From the NCBI GenBank assembly GCA_949318235.1, contig OX439135.1:27722587-27786586 (forward strand): DNA of 64,000 nucleotides. The letters run 5' to 3'. Below are positions 1 through 11,978 of this stretch, in pieces; position 1 is the first letter of the stretch, and each line of letters begins with the position of its first letter. Under the pieces are notes generated by a model, which saw only the letters and a program-made list of their open reading frames with translations, ran no database searches and had not been told where the DNA came from. The stretch comes from Ecdyonurus torrentis. Lineage: Eukaryota > Arthropoda > Insecta > Ephemeroptera > Heptageniidae. A program made the position numbers and the translations under genes.

Positions 1-185
1 CGTCATCACTGACTATCATCTTGATTTTAGTAGTGTATGAAGTAGATATGTGAGGTCATCTCTGGCTATCAACTTGACTTTAGTACCGTATGAAGTAGAT
101 ACGTGACGTCACCACTGACTATCAACTTGACTTTAGTTATGTATGTGGTAGATAAGTGACACCATCAATGACCACCAACTTGATT
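1..185 (+). repeat. Sat53 array, block a (partial at window edge)
   Basis: About three and a half tandem copies of a 53-bp monomer are visible, each with GTGACGTCA-like, CACTGACTATCAACTTGAC and GTATGAAGTAGATA landmarks. The block ends inside a monomer at ACTTGATT, where the Sat341 family begins. No gene is seen. Confidence 0.93.
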
Positions 186-1115
186 CATCACTTTATTTCA
201 AAACCGCAACTTTCCATCTCAATTAGAACTCGAGTAACAAATTTTTTTTTCTTCAGATGGGCTACAATGCTATAGACTTCGGTAAGAAAACACTAAAATT
301 TTCAAAAACTAAGAAAGTTTTATTTTTTGCGACTAAAGTGTAATAAACTTTTCATCAGAAATTCAAAAGTGCTAAATTTCAGTTCAAACCGCAAGCCTGT
401 AGCATTATTATTTTCTGAGATACCATCAAAAATCGTTTTCAAAATCTGAAAAACACAATTTTTTTGGAAAAATTATTTTTCTCAATTTTGTTTCTAGAGG
501 TGAATTTAGTACTATAGAGCGTTTTGCATCACTTTATTTCAAAACTGCAACTTTCCATCTCAATTAGAACTCGAGTAACAAACTTTTTTTTCCTTATATG
601 GGCTACAATGCTATAGACTTCGGTAAGAAAACAATAAAATTTTCAAAAACTGAGAAAGTTTTATTTTTTTTTGAATAAAGTGTAATAAATTTTTCATAAG
701 ACATTTCAAAGTGATACATTTCAGTTTAAACCGTAAGTCTGTAGCATTATTAGTTTCTGAAATATCATCAAAAATCGTTTTCAGAATCTGAATAACAATT
801 TTTTTCGAAATTTTTTTTTTCTCAATTTTGTTTCTAGAGGTGAATTTAGTACTATAGAGCGTTTTGCATCACTTTATTTCAAAACCGCATTTTTCCATCT
901 CAATTAGAACTCGAGTTACAAACTTTTTTTTCTTTATATGGGCTACAATGCTATAGACGTCGGTAAGAAAAACTAAAATTTTCAAAAACTGAAAAAGTTT
1001 AATTTTTGACAACTAAAGTGTAATAAACTCTTCATAAAACAATTCAAAGTTATACATTTCAATTCAAACTGCAAGTCTGTAGCATTATTAGTTTCTGAGA
1101 TATCATCAAAAATCG
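186..1115 (+). repeat. Sat341 block 1 (251 bp + 2 monomers)
   Basis: Tandem copies of a ~341-bp AT-rich monomer with recurring CATCACTTTATTTC, ACTCGAGT, CATATGGGCTACAATGC, TTCGGTAAGAAAA and TTTCTAGAGGTG landmarks. Length is 930 bp, about 250 + 2 x 340. It begins at CATCAC and ends at AAAAATCG before GTGACGCC, the same two breakpoints as every other forward block. No gene is seen. Confidence 0.93.
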
Positions 1116-3417
1116 TGACGCCATCACTAACTATTATTTTGATTTTATTGTTGTATGAAGTAGATAAGTGACGTCATCACTGACTATCAATTTGACTTTA
1201 GTATTGTATGAAGTAGATAAGTGACGTCATCACTGACTATTAACTTGACTATAGTTGTGTATGAAGTAGATATGTGACGTTATCACTAACTATCATCTTG
1301 ACTTTAGTTGTGTATAAATTAGATATGTGACGTTATCACTAACTATCTACTAGTATTAAGTAGCGAATGAAGTAGATATGTGACGTCATCACGGACTATC
1401 ATCTTGACTTTAATAGTTTATGAAGGAGATAAGTTACGCCATCACTGACTTACAACTTGACTTTAGTAGTGTATGGAAAAGATAAGTGAGTTATCACTGA
1501 CTATCAACTTGACTTTAGTGGTATATGAAGTAAATAAGTGACGCAATCACTGACTATCAACTTGACTTTAGTTATGTAGGAAGTAGAAAAGTGACGTCAT
1601 CACTGACTATTTATTTGAGTTTAGTTCTGTATGAAGTAGATAAGTGACGGCATCACAGACTATCAACTTGTCTTTAGTAGTGTATGAAGTAAATATGTAA
1701 CGTCTTGACTGACTATCATCTTGACTTAAGTAGTGTATGAAGTAGATATGTGACATCATCTCTGTCTATCAACTTGACTGTAGTAGTGTATGATGTAGAT
1801 AAGTGACGTCATCACTGATTATCATCTTGACTTTAGTTGTGTATGAAGTAGATAAATGACGTTATTACTAAATTTCATCTTGACTTTTGTAGTGTATGAA
1901 GTAGATAAGTGACGTCATCACTGACAATCAACTTGACTTTAGTAGTTTATGGAGTAATTAAGTGACATCATCACTGACTATTAACTTGTCTTTAGTATTT
2001 AATGAAGTTGATAAGTTACGTCATAATTGTTTTTCAACTTCACTTTAGTTGTGTATGAAGTAGAGAACTGACGTCATAACTGTTAATCAACTTGACTTCA
2101 GTAGTGTATGAAGTAGATAAGTGACGTCAATACTAACTATCAACTAAACTTTAGTTATGTATGTAGTAGATAAGTGACGCCATTACTACTTCCATCTTGA
2201 TTTTAGTATTGATGAAGTAAAAAAGTGACGTCATCACTGACTATCAACTTGACTTTAATTGTTACGTAGTAGATATGTGACGTCATCATTGACTATTTAC
2301 ATAAATTTAGTAGTGTTTGAAGTAAATATGTGACGTTATCACTGACTATTAACATACATTTAGTAGTGTATAAGGTAGATATATGACGTCATCACTGACT
2401 ATCAATTTGACTAAAGTAGTGTATAAAGTAGATATGTGACGTCATCACTGACTATCAATTTGATTTTAGTTGTGTATAATTTATATAAGTGACGTCATTA
2501 CTGACTATCAACTGGTCTTTAGTAGTGAATGAAATAGATAAGTGACGTCATCACTAACTATAAACTTGATTTTAGTAGTGTATGAAGTAGAATTGCAACT
2601 TCAACACTGACAATCAATTTGACGTTAGTAGTGTATGAAGTAGATATGTGACGTTATCACTGACTATCATCTAGACTTTAGTTGTGTATTAAGTAGATAT
2701 GTGAAGTCATCATTGACTATCAATTTGACTTTAGTAGTGTATGAAGTAGATGAGTGACGTTATTACTGACTATTAACTTGACTTTAGTTGTGTGAATTAG
2801 ATATGTGACGTCTTCAGTAACTATCATATTGACTTTAGTTGTGTATAAAGTAGGTAAGTGACGTTTTCACTAACTATCAACTAGTATTTAGTAGCGTATG
2901 AAGTAGATATGTGACGTCATCACTGACTATCAACTTGACTTTAGTAGTGTATGAAGTAGATAAGTGACGTCACCACTGACTATCAACTTGACTTTAGTAA
3001 TTTATCAAATCGATATGTTACGTCATAATTGTTTTTCAACTTGACTTTAGTAGAGTATGAAGTAGATATATGACGTCATTACTGACGATCAACTTGACTT
3101 AAGTAGTGTATGAAGTAGAAATGCAACGTCATCACTAAATATCAATTTGACTTTAGTAGTGTAAGAAGTATATCAGTGACGTCATCACTGACTATCAATT
3201 TAAGTTTAGTTGTGTATGAAGTAGATAAGTGACGTCATCACTGACTATCATCTTGACTTTAGTAGTGTATGAAGTAAATATGTGAGGTCATCTCTGACTA
3301 TCAACTTTACTTTAGTAGTGTATGAAGTAGATAAGTGACGTCACCACTGACTATCAACTTGACTTTAGTTATGTATGTGGTAGATAAGTGACACCATCAC
3401 TGACTACCAACTTGATT
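1116..3417 (+). repeat. Sat53 array, block b (~43.5 monomers)
   Basis: Continuous 53-bp monomers with substitutions and small indels. Recognisable variant monomers (for example one with GAAGGAGATAAGTTACGCC near 1413) reappear in later blocks in a similar order, so whole runs of monomers were copied together. The last monomers (around 3344) match the flank of the LTR element downstream but carry no insertion. No gene is seen. Confidence 0.93.
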
Positions 3418-5716
3418 CATCACTTTTTTTCAAAACCGCAACTTTCCATCTCAATTAGAACTCGAGTACCAAAATTTTTTTTTCTTCATAAGGGCTAAAA
3501 TGCTATAGACTTCGATAAGAAAATACTACAATTCTTAAAAACTGAGAAAGTTTTTTTTTGCAACTAAAGTGTAATAAATTTTCATAAGACATTTTAAAGT
3601 GATACATTTCAGTTCAAACCGTAAGTCTGTAGCATTATTAGTTTCTGAGATATCATCAAAAATCGTTTTCAGAATCTGAAAAACACAATTTTTTTTGAAA
3701 AATTATTTTTCTCAATTTTGTTTCTAGAAGTGAGTTTAGTACTATAGAGCATTTTGCATTACTTTATTTCAAAACTGCAACTTTCCATCTCAATTAGAAC
3801 TCGAGTTACAAACTTTTTTTTTCTTCATATTGGCTACAATGCTATAGACTTCGGTAAGAAAATACTAAAATTCACAAAAACTGAGAAAGTTTTATTTTTT
3901 GCGACTTAAGTGTAATAAACTTTTCATAAGACGTTTCAAAATGATACATTTTAGTTCAAACCGTAAGTCTGTAGCATTATTAGTTTCTGAGATATCATCA
4001 AAAATCGTTTTCAGTAGCTGAAAAACACATTTTTTTTGGAAAAATTATTTTTCTCAATTTTGTTTCTAGAAGTAAATTTAGTACTATAGAGCGTTTTGCA
4101 TCAATTTATTTCAAAACTGCGACATTCCATCTCAATAAGAACTCGAGTAACAAACTTTTTTTTTTCTTCATATGGGCTACAATGCTATAAATTTCGGTAA
4201 GAAAACACTAAAATTTTTAAAAACTGAGAAAGTTTTATTTTTTGCGACTAAAGTGTAATAAAGTTTTCAAAAGACATTTCAAAATAATAAATTTCAGTTC
4301 AAACCGCAAGTCTGTAGCATTATTAGTTTCTGAGATATATTCAAAAATCGTTTTCAGAATCTGAAAAACATAATTTTTTTCAATTTTTTTTTCTCAATTT
4401 TGTTTCTAGAGGTTAATTTAGTACTATAGAGTGTTTTGTATAACTTTATTTTTAAACCGCAACTTTCCATCTCAATTAGAACTCGAGTTACAAACTTTTT
4501 TCTCTTTCATATGGGCTACAATGCTATAGACTTCGGTAAGAAAATACGAAAATTCTCAAACACTGAGAAAGTTTTATTTTTTTCGACTAAAGTGTAATAA
4601 ACTCTTCATAAGACATTTCAAAGTGATACATTTCAGTTTAAACCGTAAGTCTGTAGCAATATTAGTTTCTAAGATATCATCATAAATCGTTTTCAGAATC
4701 TGAAAAACACAATTTTTTTGGAAAAATAATTTTTCTTAATTTTGTTCTAGAGGTGAATTTAGTACTATAGAATGTTTTGCATCACTTTATTTAAAAACCG
4801 CAACTTTCCATCTTAATTGGAACTCGAGTTACAAACTTTTTTTTTCTTCAAATGAGCTACAATGCTATAGACTTCATTAAGAAAATACTAAAATTCTCAA
4901 AAACTGAGAAAGTTTTATTTTTTGCGAATTAAGTGTAATAAATTTTTCATAAGACATTTCAAAGTGATACATTTCAGTTCAAACCGAAAGTCTGTAGCAT
5001 TATTAGTTTCTGAGATATCATCAAAAATCGTTTTCAATATCTGAAAAACACAATTTTTTTGGAAAAATTATTTTTCTCAATTTTGTTTCTAGAGGGGAAT
5101 TTAGTACTATAGAGCGTTTTGCATCATTTTATTTCAAAAACGCAACTTTCCATCTCAATTAGAACTCGAGTTAAAAACTTTTTTTTTCTTCATATGGGCT
5201 ACAATGCTATAGACTTCGGTAAGAAAATTCTAAAATTCTCAAAAACTGAGAAAGTTTTATTTTTTCGACTAAAGTGTAATAAACTTTTCATATAAAAAAT
5301 TTCAAAGTGATAAATTTTAGTTCAAACCCTAAGTCTGTAGCATTATAAGTTTCTGAGATATCATCAAAAATCGTTTTCAGAATCTGAAAAACACAATTTT
5401 TTTGGAAAAATTATTTTTCTCGTTTTTGTTTCTAGAGGTAAATTTGGTACTATAGAGCGTTTTGCATCACTTTATTTCCAAACTGCAACTTTCCATCTCA
5501 ATTAGAACTCGAGTAACAAACTTTTTTTTTTCTTCATATGGGCTACAATGCTATAGACTTCGCTAAGAAAATAATAAAATTCTCAAAAACTGAAAAAGTT
5601 TAATTTTTGACGACTAAAGTGTAATTAACTCTTTATAAGACAATTCAAAGTGATACATTTCAGTTCAAACTGCAAGTCTGTAGCATTATTAGTTTCTGAG
5701 ATATCTTCAAAAATCG
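3418..5716 (+). repeat. Sat341 block 2 (251 bp + 6 monomers)
   Basis: 2299 bp of ~341-bp monomers bounded by the standard entry (CATCAC) and exit (AAAATCG) junctions. It is a paralogue of blocks 4 and 6, sharing the CATCACTTTTTTTC start and the variant GCTATAAATTTCGG monomer, but lacks the MITE present there. The uninterrupted MITE target GCTACAAT is at 4176-4183. Confidence 0.93.
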
Positions 5717-7420
5717 TGACGCCATCACTGACTATTATTTTGATTTTAGTAGTTTATGAAGTAGATAAGTGACGCCAGCACTGACTACCAACTTTATTTT
5801 AGTGTTGTATGAAGTAGATAAGTGACGTCATCACTGACTATCAACTTGACTTTTGTTGTGTATGAAGTAGATATGTGACGTCTTCACTGACTATCATCTT
5901 GACTTTAATAGTTTATGAAGGAGATAAGTTACGCCATCACTGACTATCAACTTGACTTTAGTAGTGTATGGAAAAGATAAGTAAAGTCATCACTGACTAT
6001 CAACTTGACTTTAGTGGTATATGAAGTAGATAAGTGACGCAATCACTGACTATCAACTTGACTTTAGTAGTGTATGACGTAGAAAAGTGACGTCATCACT
6101 GACTATAAATTTGAGTTTAGTTCTGTATGAAGTAGATAAGTGAAGTTATGACTGACTATCAACTTGTCTTTAGTAGTGTATGAAGTAGATATGTGACGTC
6201 ATCTTTGTATATCAACTTGACTTTAGTAGTGTATGAAGTAGATAAGTGACGTCATCACTGATTATCATCTTGACTTTAGTTGTGTATGAAGTAGATAAGT
6301 GACGTTATTACTAAATTTCATCTTGACTTTTGTAGTGTATGAAGTAGATAAGTGACGTCATCACTGACAATCAACTTGACTTTACTAGTTTATAAAGTAG
6401 ATAAGTGACGTCATCACTGTTTATTAACTTGTCTTTAGTAGTGTATGAAGCATATATGTGACGTCATCACTGACTATCAACTTGACTTTAGTATTTAATG
6501 AAGTCGATAAGTTACGTCATAATTGTTTTTTAACTTCACTTTAGTTGTGTATGAAGTAGAGAACTGACGTCATAACTTTTAATCAACTTGACTTCAGTAG
6601 TGTATGAAGTAAATAAGTGACGTCAATACTAACTATCAACTAAACTTTAGTTATGTATGTAGTAGATAAGTGACGCTATCACTACTTCCATCTTGATTTT
6701 AGTATTGATGAAGTAAATAAGTGACGTCATCACTGACTATTAACTTGACTTTAATTGTTACGTAGTAGATATGTGACGTAGTAGTAGTAGTAGACGTAGA
6801 CGTAGTAGTGTATAAAGTAAATATGTGACGGCATCACTGACTATCAATTTGATTTTAGTTGTGTATAATTTATATAAGTGACGTCATTACTGACTATCAA
6901 CTGGTCTTTAGTGGTGAATGAAATAGATAAGTGACGTCATCACTAACTATCAACTTGATTTTAGTAGTGTATGAAGTAGAATTGCAACGTCAACACTGAC
7001 AATCAATTTGACGTTAGTTGTGTATTAAGTAGATATGTGACGTTATCACTGACTATCAATTTGACTTTACTAATTTATGAAGTCGATAAGTTACGTCATA
7101 ATTGTTTTTTAACTTGACTTTAGTAGAGTATGAAGTAGATATATGACGTCATTACTGACGATCAACTTGACTTTAGTAGTGTATGAAGTAGAAATGCAAC
7201 GTCATCACTAAATATCAATTTGACTTCAGTAGTGTATGAAGTAGATAAGTGACAACATCACTGACTATCAATTTGAGTTTAGTTGTGTATGAAGTAGATA
7301 AGTGACGTCATCACTAACAATCAACTTGTCTTTAGTAGTGTATGAAGTAGATATGTGACGTCATCACTGACTATCATCTTGACTTTAGTAGTGTATGAAG
7401 TAGATAAGTGACGTCATCAC
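5717..7420 (+). repeat. Sat53 array, block c (~32 monomers)
   Basis: 53-bp tandem monomers ending abruptly at an LTR element after GACGTCATCAC. Contains a local GTA-rich expansion at 6774-6810. No gene is seen. Confidence 0.92.
6774..6810 (+). repeat. GTA/GACGTA microsatellite-like expansion inside Sat53
   Basis: Several GTA triplets and GACGTA units in succession replace the expected CATCACTGACTAT part of a monomer. The related monomer near 2279 lacks it, so this looks like local slippage in one lineage. Confidence 0.75.
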
Positions 7421-7792
7421 TGTGACAACCTTCTCAATAAATATCATATCAATAATGTGCTTATGTGTTACATTATGTAGAAATGCATACGATGCATTAT
7501 TCGGGAGTGCGTGTCGTGCGGGACACGGTGCGCACAAGAGAGTCTTGGCTTGGCTTTGGCCAAGGCAAGAGCCTCTACACAATATTGTACTTATACCAAT
7601 AGTGAATAAATAGTGTTAATATAATCAACGTGTATAATTCACTATAATCTCATCCACCACCACCAGCCATCCATCTATCGTCATTATAATTATAAGTGAC
7701 GTCAGTCCCCAGTCTATCTATAGACCGTCACATAACCGTGATTGAGACAATAGATTGTCACACGTGACGTCAGTCTCCAATTGTCCGTCACA
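7421..7792 (+). repeat. 5' LTR of copy 1 (372 bp)
   Basis: Begins TGTGACAACC and ends CCGTCACA, giving a 6-bp terminal inverted repeat (TGTGAC/GTCACA). AATAAA occurs at 7436 and 7605. Two imperfect hairpins (about 7507-7535 and 7539-7577) are seen, and two TGACGTCA palindromes lie in the 3' part. Identity as an LTR rests on the repeated copy at the element's other end in copies 2 and 3 and on the primer site immediately downstream. It is 53 bp longer than the 3' LTRs. Confidence 0.85.
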
Positions 7793-7794
7793 TA

Positions 7795-7823
7795 TGGTGT
7801 CAGAAGTGATTCGAATCTACACG
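7795..7823 (+). other. Primer binding site, tRNA-Leu type
   Basis: TGGTGTCAGAAGTG followed by ATTCGAATC starts two bases after the LTR. It resembles the complement of the 3' end of a eukaryotic tRNA-Leu as I remember it (CACTTCTGACACCA end), with two bases missing between the acceptor-stem and T-arm parts. Confidence 0.7.
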
Positions 7824-9132
7824 CCCGAAAGCTGGACCACAAACTGAATCGCAGAAGAGCCGCAGAATAGCCACTAAAATTGATTCGTATTCCTGTGAGT
7901 AATCTTAATCGTCGCAGAAGAAAAGAAGAATTAAAAGAAAGTGGTGTCGTGGATAAAGGTATTTTATTTCTTGCACAGACATTAATATTTTCAAGTTAAA
8001 ATATATTCAGTGCAATAACTGCTGCACAAATATTTCATTTATTTGGTGCATTCGTCCAGATAATAAACCCCAGGATTTTTGAAGACTCGGTAGCAGAGAA
8101 CTGCCCAGCAGCCGATATTGGAGCCACACATCCTGAGAAGAGCGAGAAAACGTGCTATTCAACATTGACGTGGACCACACCAGGAGCAGCCTAAGAAGAG
8201 GACAAAAGAGCCCGGTGTGTATTCTTTTTCAGTTCATTCTTTTAACATGAATAGTTGTAGAATGATTATAAAATAAAATAATTATGTAATTTTATTCTTT
8301 AAAACTAACAATCAATTTTAAATTTTATAATAATAAATGGGTATATATTATAAATTAAAGGTTATTAAAACAAATTTCAATTCTGATTTATTATAAAATG
8401 TATGAGGTTAAGAAATAATTTCCAATTATTGATCTAAATCAATAAATATAATTGTTGTATCATCATTAATAATTTCCGCAGGAAATTAAAAAAAATGTTA
8501 ATTTTGCAAATTCAATTTTCTAGAACGGAAATGCATTTCTTTATGTATAAAATGCACAACGCACTAAAAAATGATCTTTTAAACTGTGCTGTTTCAGCAT
8601 TTTTAAAAACATGTGTTCATCTAAAATTCAATGTCAACAAAAAAAAATTAGCAATGTTATAATTATGCAAATAATTGTAAAAGTTTAATTGCGCGGTTTG
8701 TTAAGTACATCAATTAAAGTAGAAAATAATAAGCTGAATTTATATAAAATGTTTATAGTAAGTAAAAATGTCTGCAACATGAAACTAAAATAAAAATTAA
8801 ATAAACTAAAAAACACAGTACAGCCATAATAAAGTATACATGGTACAGTTTAATCAATGCATGTGTATATCTCATGAATTAAAAATGGAAAAATTATCTG
8901 TCATCCTATGGAAAAAGTGCTAGGTTGATATTTTTTTGGCCGGAATATTAAATCTAGTGTTAATATAATTCATATTGAGGAAAAGCAATTAATTGTTTAA
9001 AAGGTAAAGATTTTTAGGGTGTTTTACTTTGCCTTATAAATGAAAATGCACAATACTCATAATGGAATTTGACCATTAATTTTTCATGAGTATAGCCCTA
9101 ATCATAAGAGAGCTATTGTTTTTGGACTTTCA

Positions 9133-10804
9133 GTGACGCCATCACTGACTACCAACTTGATTTTAGTGTTGTATGAAGTAGATAAGTGACGTCATCACTG
9201 ACCATCAACTTGACTTTTGTTGTGTATGAAGTAGATATGTGACGTCATCACTGACTATCATCTTGACTTTAATAGTTTATGAAGGAGATAATTTACGCCA
9301 TCACTGACTATCAACTTGACTTTAGTAGTGTATGGAAAAGATAAGTGAAGTCATCACTGACTATTAACTTGACTTTATTGGTATATGAAGTAGATAAGTG
9401 ACGCAATCACTGACTATCAACTTGACTTTAGTAGTGTATGAAGTAGAAAAGTGACGTCATCACTGACTATAAATTTTAGTTTAGTTCTGTATGAAGTAGA
9501 TAAGTGACGTCATGACTGACTATCAACTTGTCTTTAGTAGTGTATGAAGTAAATATGTGACGTCCTTACTGACTATCATCTTGACTTTAGTAGAGTATGA
9601 AGTAGATATGTGACGTCATCTCTGACTATCAACTTGACTTTAGTAGTGTATGAAGCAGATGAGTGACGTCATCACTAATTATCATCTTGACTTTAGTTTT
9701 GTATGAAGTAGATAAGTGACGTTATTACTTAATTTCATCTTGACTTTTGTAGTGTATGAAGTAGATAAGTGACGTCATCACTGACAATCAACTTGACTTT
9801 AGTAGTTTATAAAGTAGATAAGTGACGTCATCACTGACTATTAACTTGTCTTTAGTAGTGTATGAAGCATATATGTGACGTCATCACTGACTATCATTTT
9901 GACTTTAGTAGTGTATAAGGTAGATATGTGACGTTATTACTGACTATCAACTGGTCTTTAGTAGTGTATGAAATAGATAAGTGATGTCATCACTAACTAT
10001 CAACTTGATTTTCGTAGTGTATGAAGTAGAATTGCAACGTCAACACTGACTATCAATTTGACTTTAGTAGTGTATGAAGTAGATAAGTGACGTCATCACT
10101 GTCTGTAAACTTGACTTTAGTTGTGTATGAAGTAGATATGTGACGTTATCACTGACTATCATCTTGTTTAAGTTGTGTATAAAGTATATAACTGACATCA
10201 TTACTGACTATCAACTTGACTTTAGTTGTGTATTAAGTAGATATTTGACGTCATCACTGACTATTAATTTGACTTTAGTAGTGTATGAAGTAGATGAGTG
10301 ACGTCATTACTGACTATCATCTTGACTTTAGTTGTGTATAAAGTAGATAAGTGACGTTATCACTAACCATCAACTAGTATATAGTATCGTATGAAGCAGA
10401 TATGTGACGTCATCACTGACTATCAACTTGACTTTAGTAATTTATGAAGTCGATAAGTTACGTCATAATTGTTTTTCAACTTGACTTAAGTAGAGTATGA
10501 AGTAGATATATGACGTCATTACTAACGATCAACTTGACTTTAGTAGTGTATGAAGTAAAAATGCAACGTCATCATTAAATATCAATTCGACTTTAGTAGT
10601 GTATGAAGTAGATAAGTGACGTCATCACTGACTATCAATTTGAGTTTAGTTTTGTATGAAGTAGATAAGTGACGTCATCACTAACTTTTACCTTGACTTT
10701 AGTAGTGTATGAAGTAGATAAGTGACGTCACCACTGACTATCAACTTGACTTAAGTTATGTATGTGGTAGATGAGTGACACCATCACCGACTACCAACTT
10801 GATT
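9133..10804 (+). repeat. Sat53 array, block d (~31.5 monomers)
   Basis: 53-bp tandem monomers. The order of variants matches blocks f (from 18155) and i (from 26925), which are shorter by about five and three monomers. This is the start of the large tandem-duplication unit. No gene is seen. Confidence 0.92.
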
Positions 10805-11395
10805 CATCACTTTATTTCAAAACCGCAACTTTCAATCGCAATTAGAACTCGAGTAACAAACTTTTTTTTCTTCATATCAGCTACAATGCTATAGACTTCG
10901 GTAAGAAAATTCTAAAATTTTCAAAAACTAAGAAAGTTTTGTTTTTGCGACTAAAGTGTAATAAACTTTTCATCAAAAATTTCAAAGTGATAAATTTCAG
11001 TTCAAACCGCAAGTCTGTAGCATTATTAGTTTCTGAGATATCATCAAAAATCGTTTTCAGAATCTGAAAAATACAATTTGTTTTGAATAATTATTTTTCT
11101 CAATTTTGTTTCTAGAGGTAAATGTAGTACTATAGAGCGTTTTGCATCACTTTATTTCAAAACTGCAACTTTCCATCTCAATTAGAACTCAAGTAATAAA
11201 CTTTTTTTTTCTTCATATGGGCTACAATGCTATAGACTTCGCTAAGAAAATAATAAAATTCTCAAAAACTGAAGAAGTTTAATTTTTGACAACTAAAGTG
11301 TTATAAACTCTTCATAAGATAATTCAAAGTGATACATTTCAGTTCAAACTGCAAGTCTGTAGCATTATTAGTTTCTGAGATATCATCAAAAATCG
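10805..11395 (+). repeat. Sat341 block 3 (251 bp + 1 monomer)
   Basis: 591 bp, identical in length to blocks 5, 7 and 9, with the standard entry and exit junctions. It carries the CATATCAGCTACAATGC variant of the first monomer. Confidence 0.92.
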
Positions 11396-11978
11396 TGACG
11401 CCATCACTGACTATTATTTTGATTTTAGTATTGTATGAAGTAGATAAGTGACGTCATCACTGACTATTAACTTGACTATAGTTGTGTATGAAGTAGATAT
11501 GTGACGTCATCACTAACTATCATCTTGACTTTAGTTGTGTATAAAGTAGATATGTGACGTTATCATTAACTATCTACTAGTATTTAGTGGCGTAAGAAGC
11601 AGATATGTGACGTCATCACTGACTATCATCTTTACTTTAATAGTTTATGAAGGAGATAAGTTACGCCATCACTGACTTTAGTAATGTATGGAAAAAATAA
11701 GTGCCGCAATCACTGACTATCAACTTGATTTTAGTAGTGTATGAAGTAGAAATGCAACGTCATCACTAAATATCAATTTGACTTCAGTAGTGTATGAAGT
11801 AGATAAGTGACAACATCACTGACTATCAATTTGAGTTTAGTTGTGTATGAAGTAGATAAGTGACGTCATCACTAACAATCAACTTGTCTTTAGTAGTGTA
11901 TGAAGTAGATATGTGACGTCATCACTGACTATCATCTTGACTTTAGTAGTGTATGAAGTAGATAAGTGACGTCATCAC
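11396..11978 (+). repeat. Sat53 array, block e (11 monomers)
   Basis: 53-bp monomers running up to the LTR element. One monomer lacks 12 bp (ACTATCAACTTG, near 11671) that is retained in the paralogous block g. Confidence 0.92.

Larger units (their letters stand above)
7421..9132 (+). mobile_element. Non-autonomous LTR retrotransposon, copy 1, 3'-truncated
   Basis: Contains the full 5' LTR, the tRNA primer site and the first ~1.3 kb of the internal region. It is collinear without indels with copies 2 and 3 over all 1712 bp. It stops at TGGACTTTCA and passes directly into Sat53 (GTGACGCC). The 3' half, polypurine tract and 3' LTR are missing. By comparison with copy 2, about 4.46 kb (13691-18154 there) has been removed, including the following Sat341 block. 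No gag, protease, reverse transcriptase or integrase reading frame is present. Confidence 0.85.

Noticed and set aside
186..190. CATCACT shared by Sat53 and Sat341 as the recombination site that founded the composite
   Set aside because: The bases before the junction are ACTTGATT, not the Sat53 sequence that normally precedes CATCACT, so the shared heptamer does not align the breakpoints.
1116..7420. CRISPR-like array of regularly repeated units
   Set aside because: The 53-bp units are directly adjacent with no unique spacers, they diverge along their whole length, and the context is eukaryotic.
7385..7613. Overlapping 65- and 63-codon frames on both strands at 7385, 11943 and 20712
   Set aside because: They lie across the Sat53/LTR boundary and the hairpin region of the LTR. 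Presence on both strands, and in every copy because of duplication, gives no evidence of coding.
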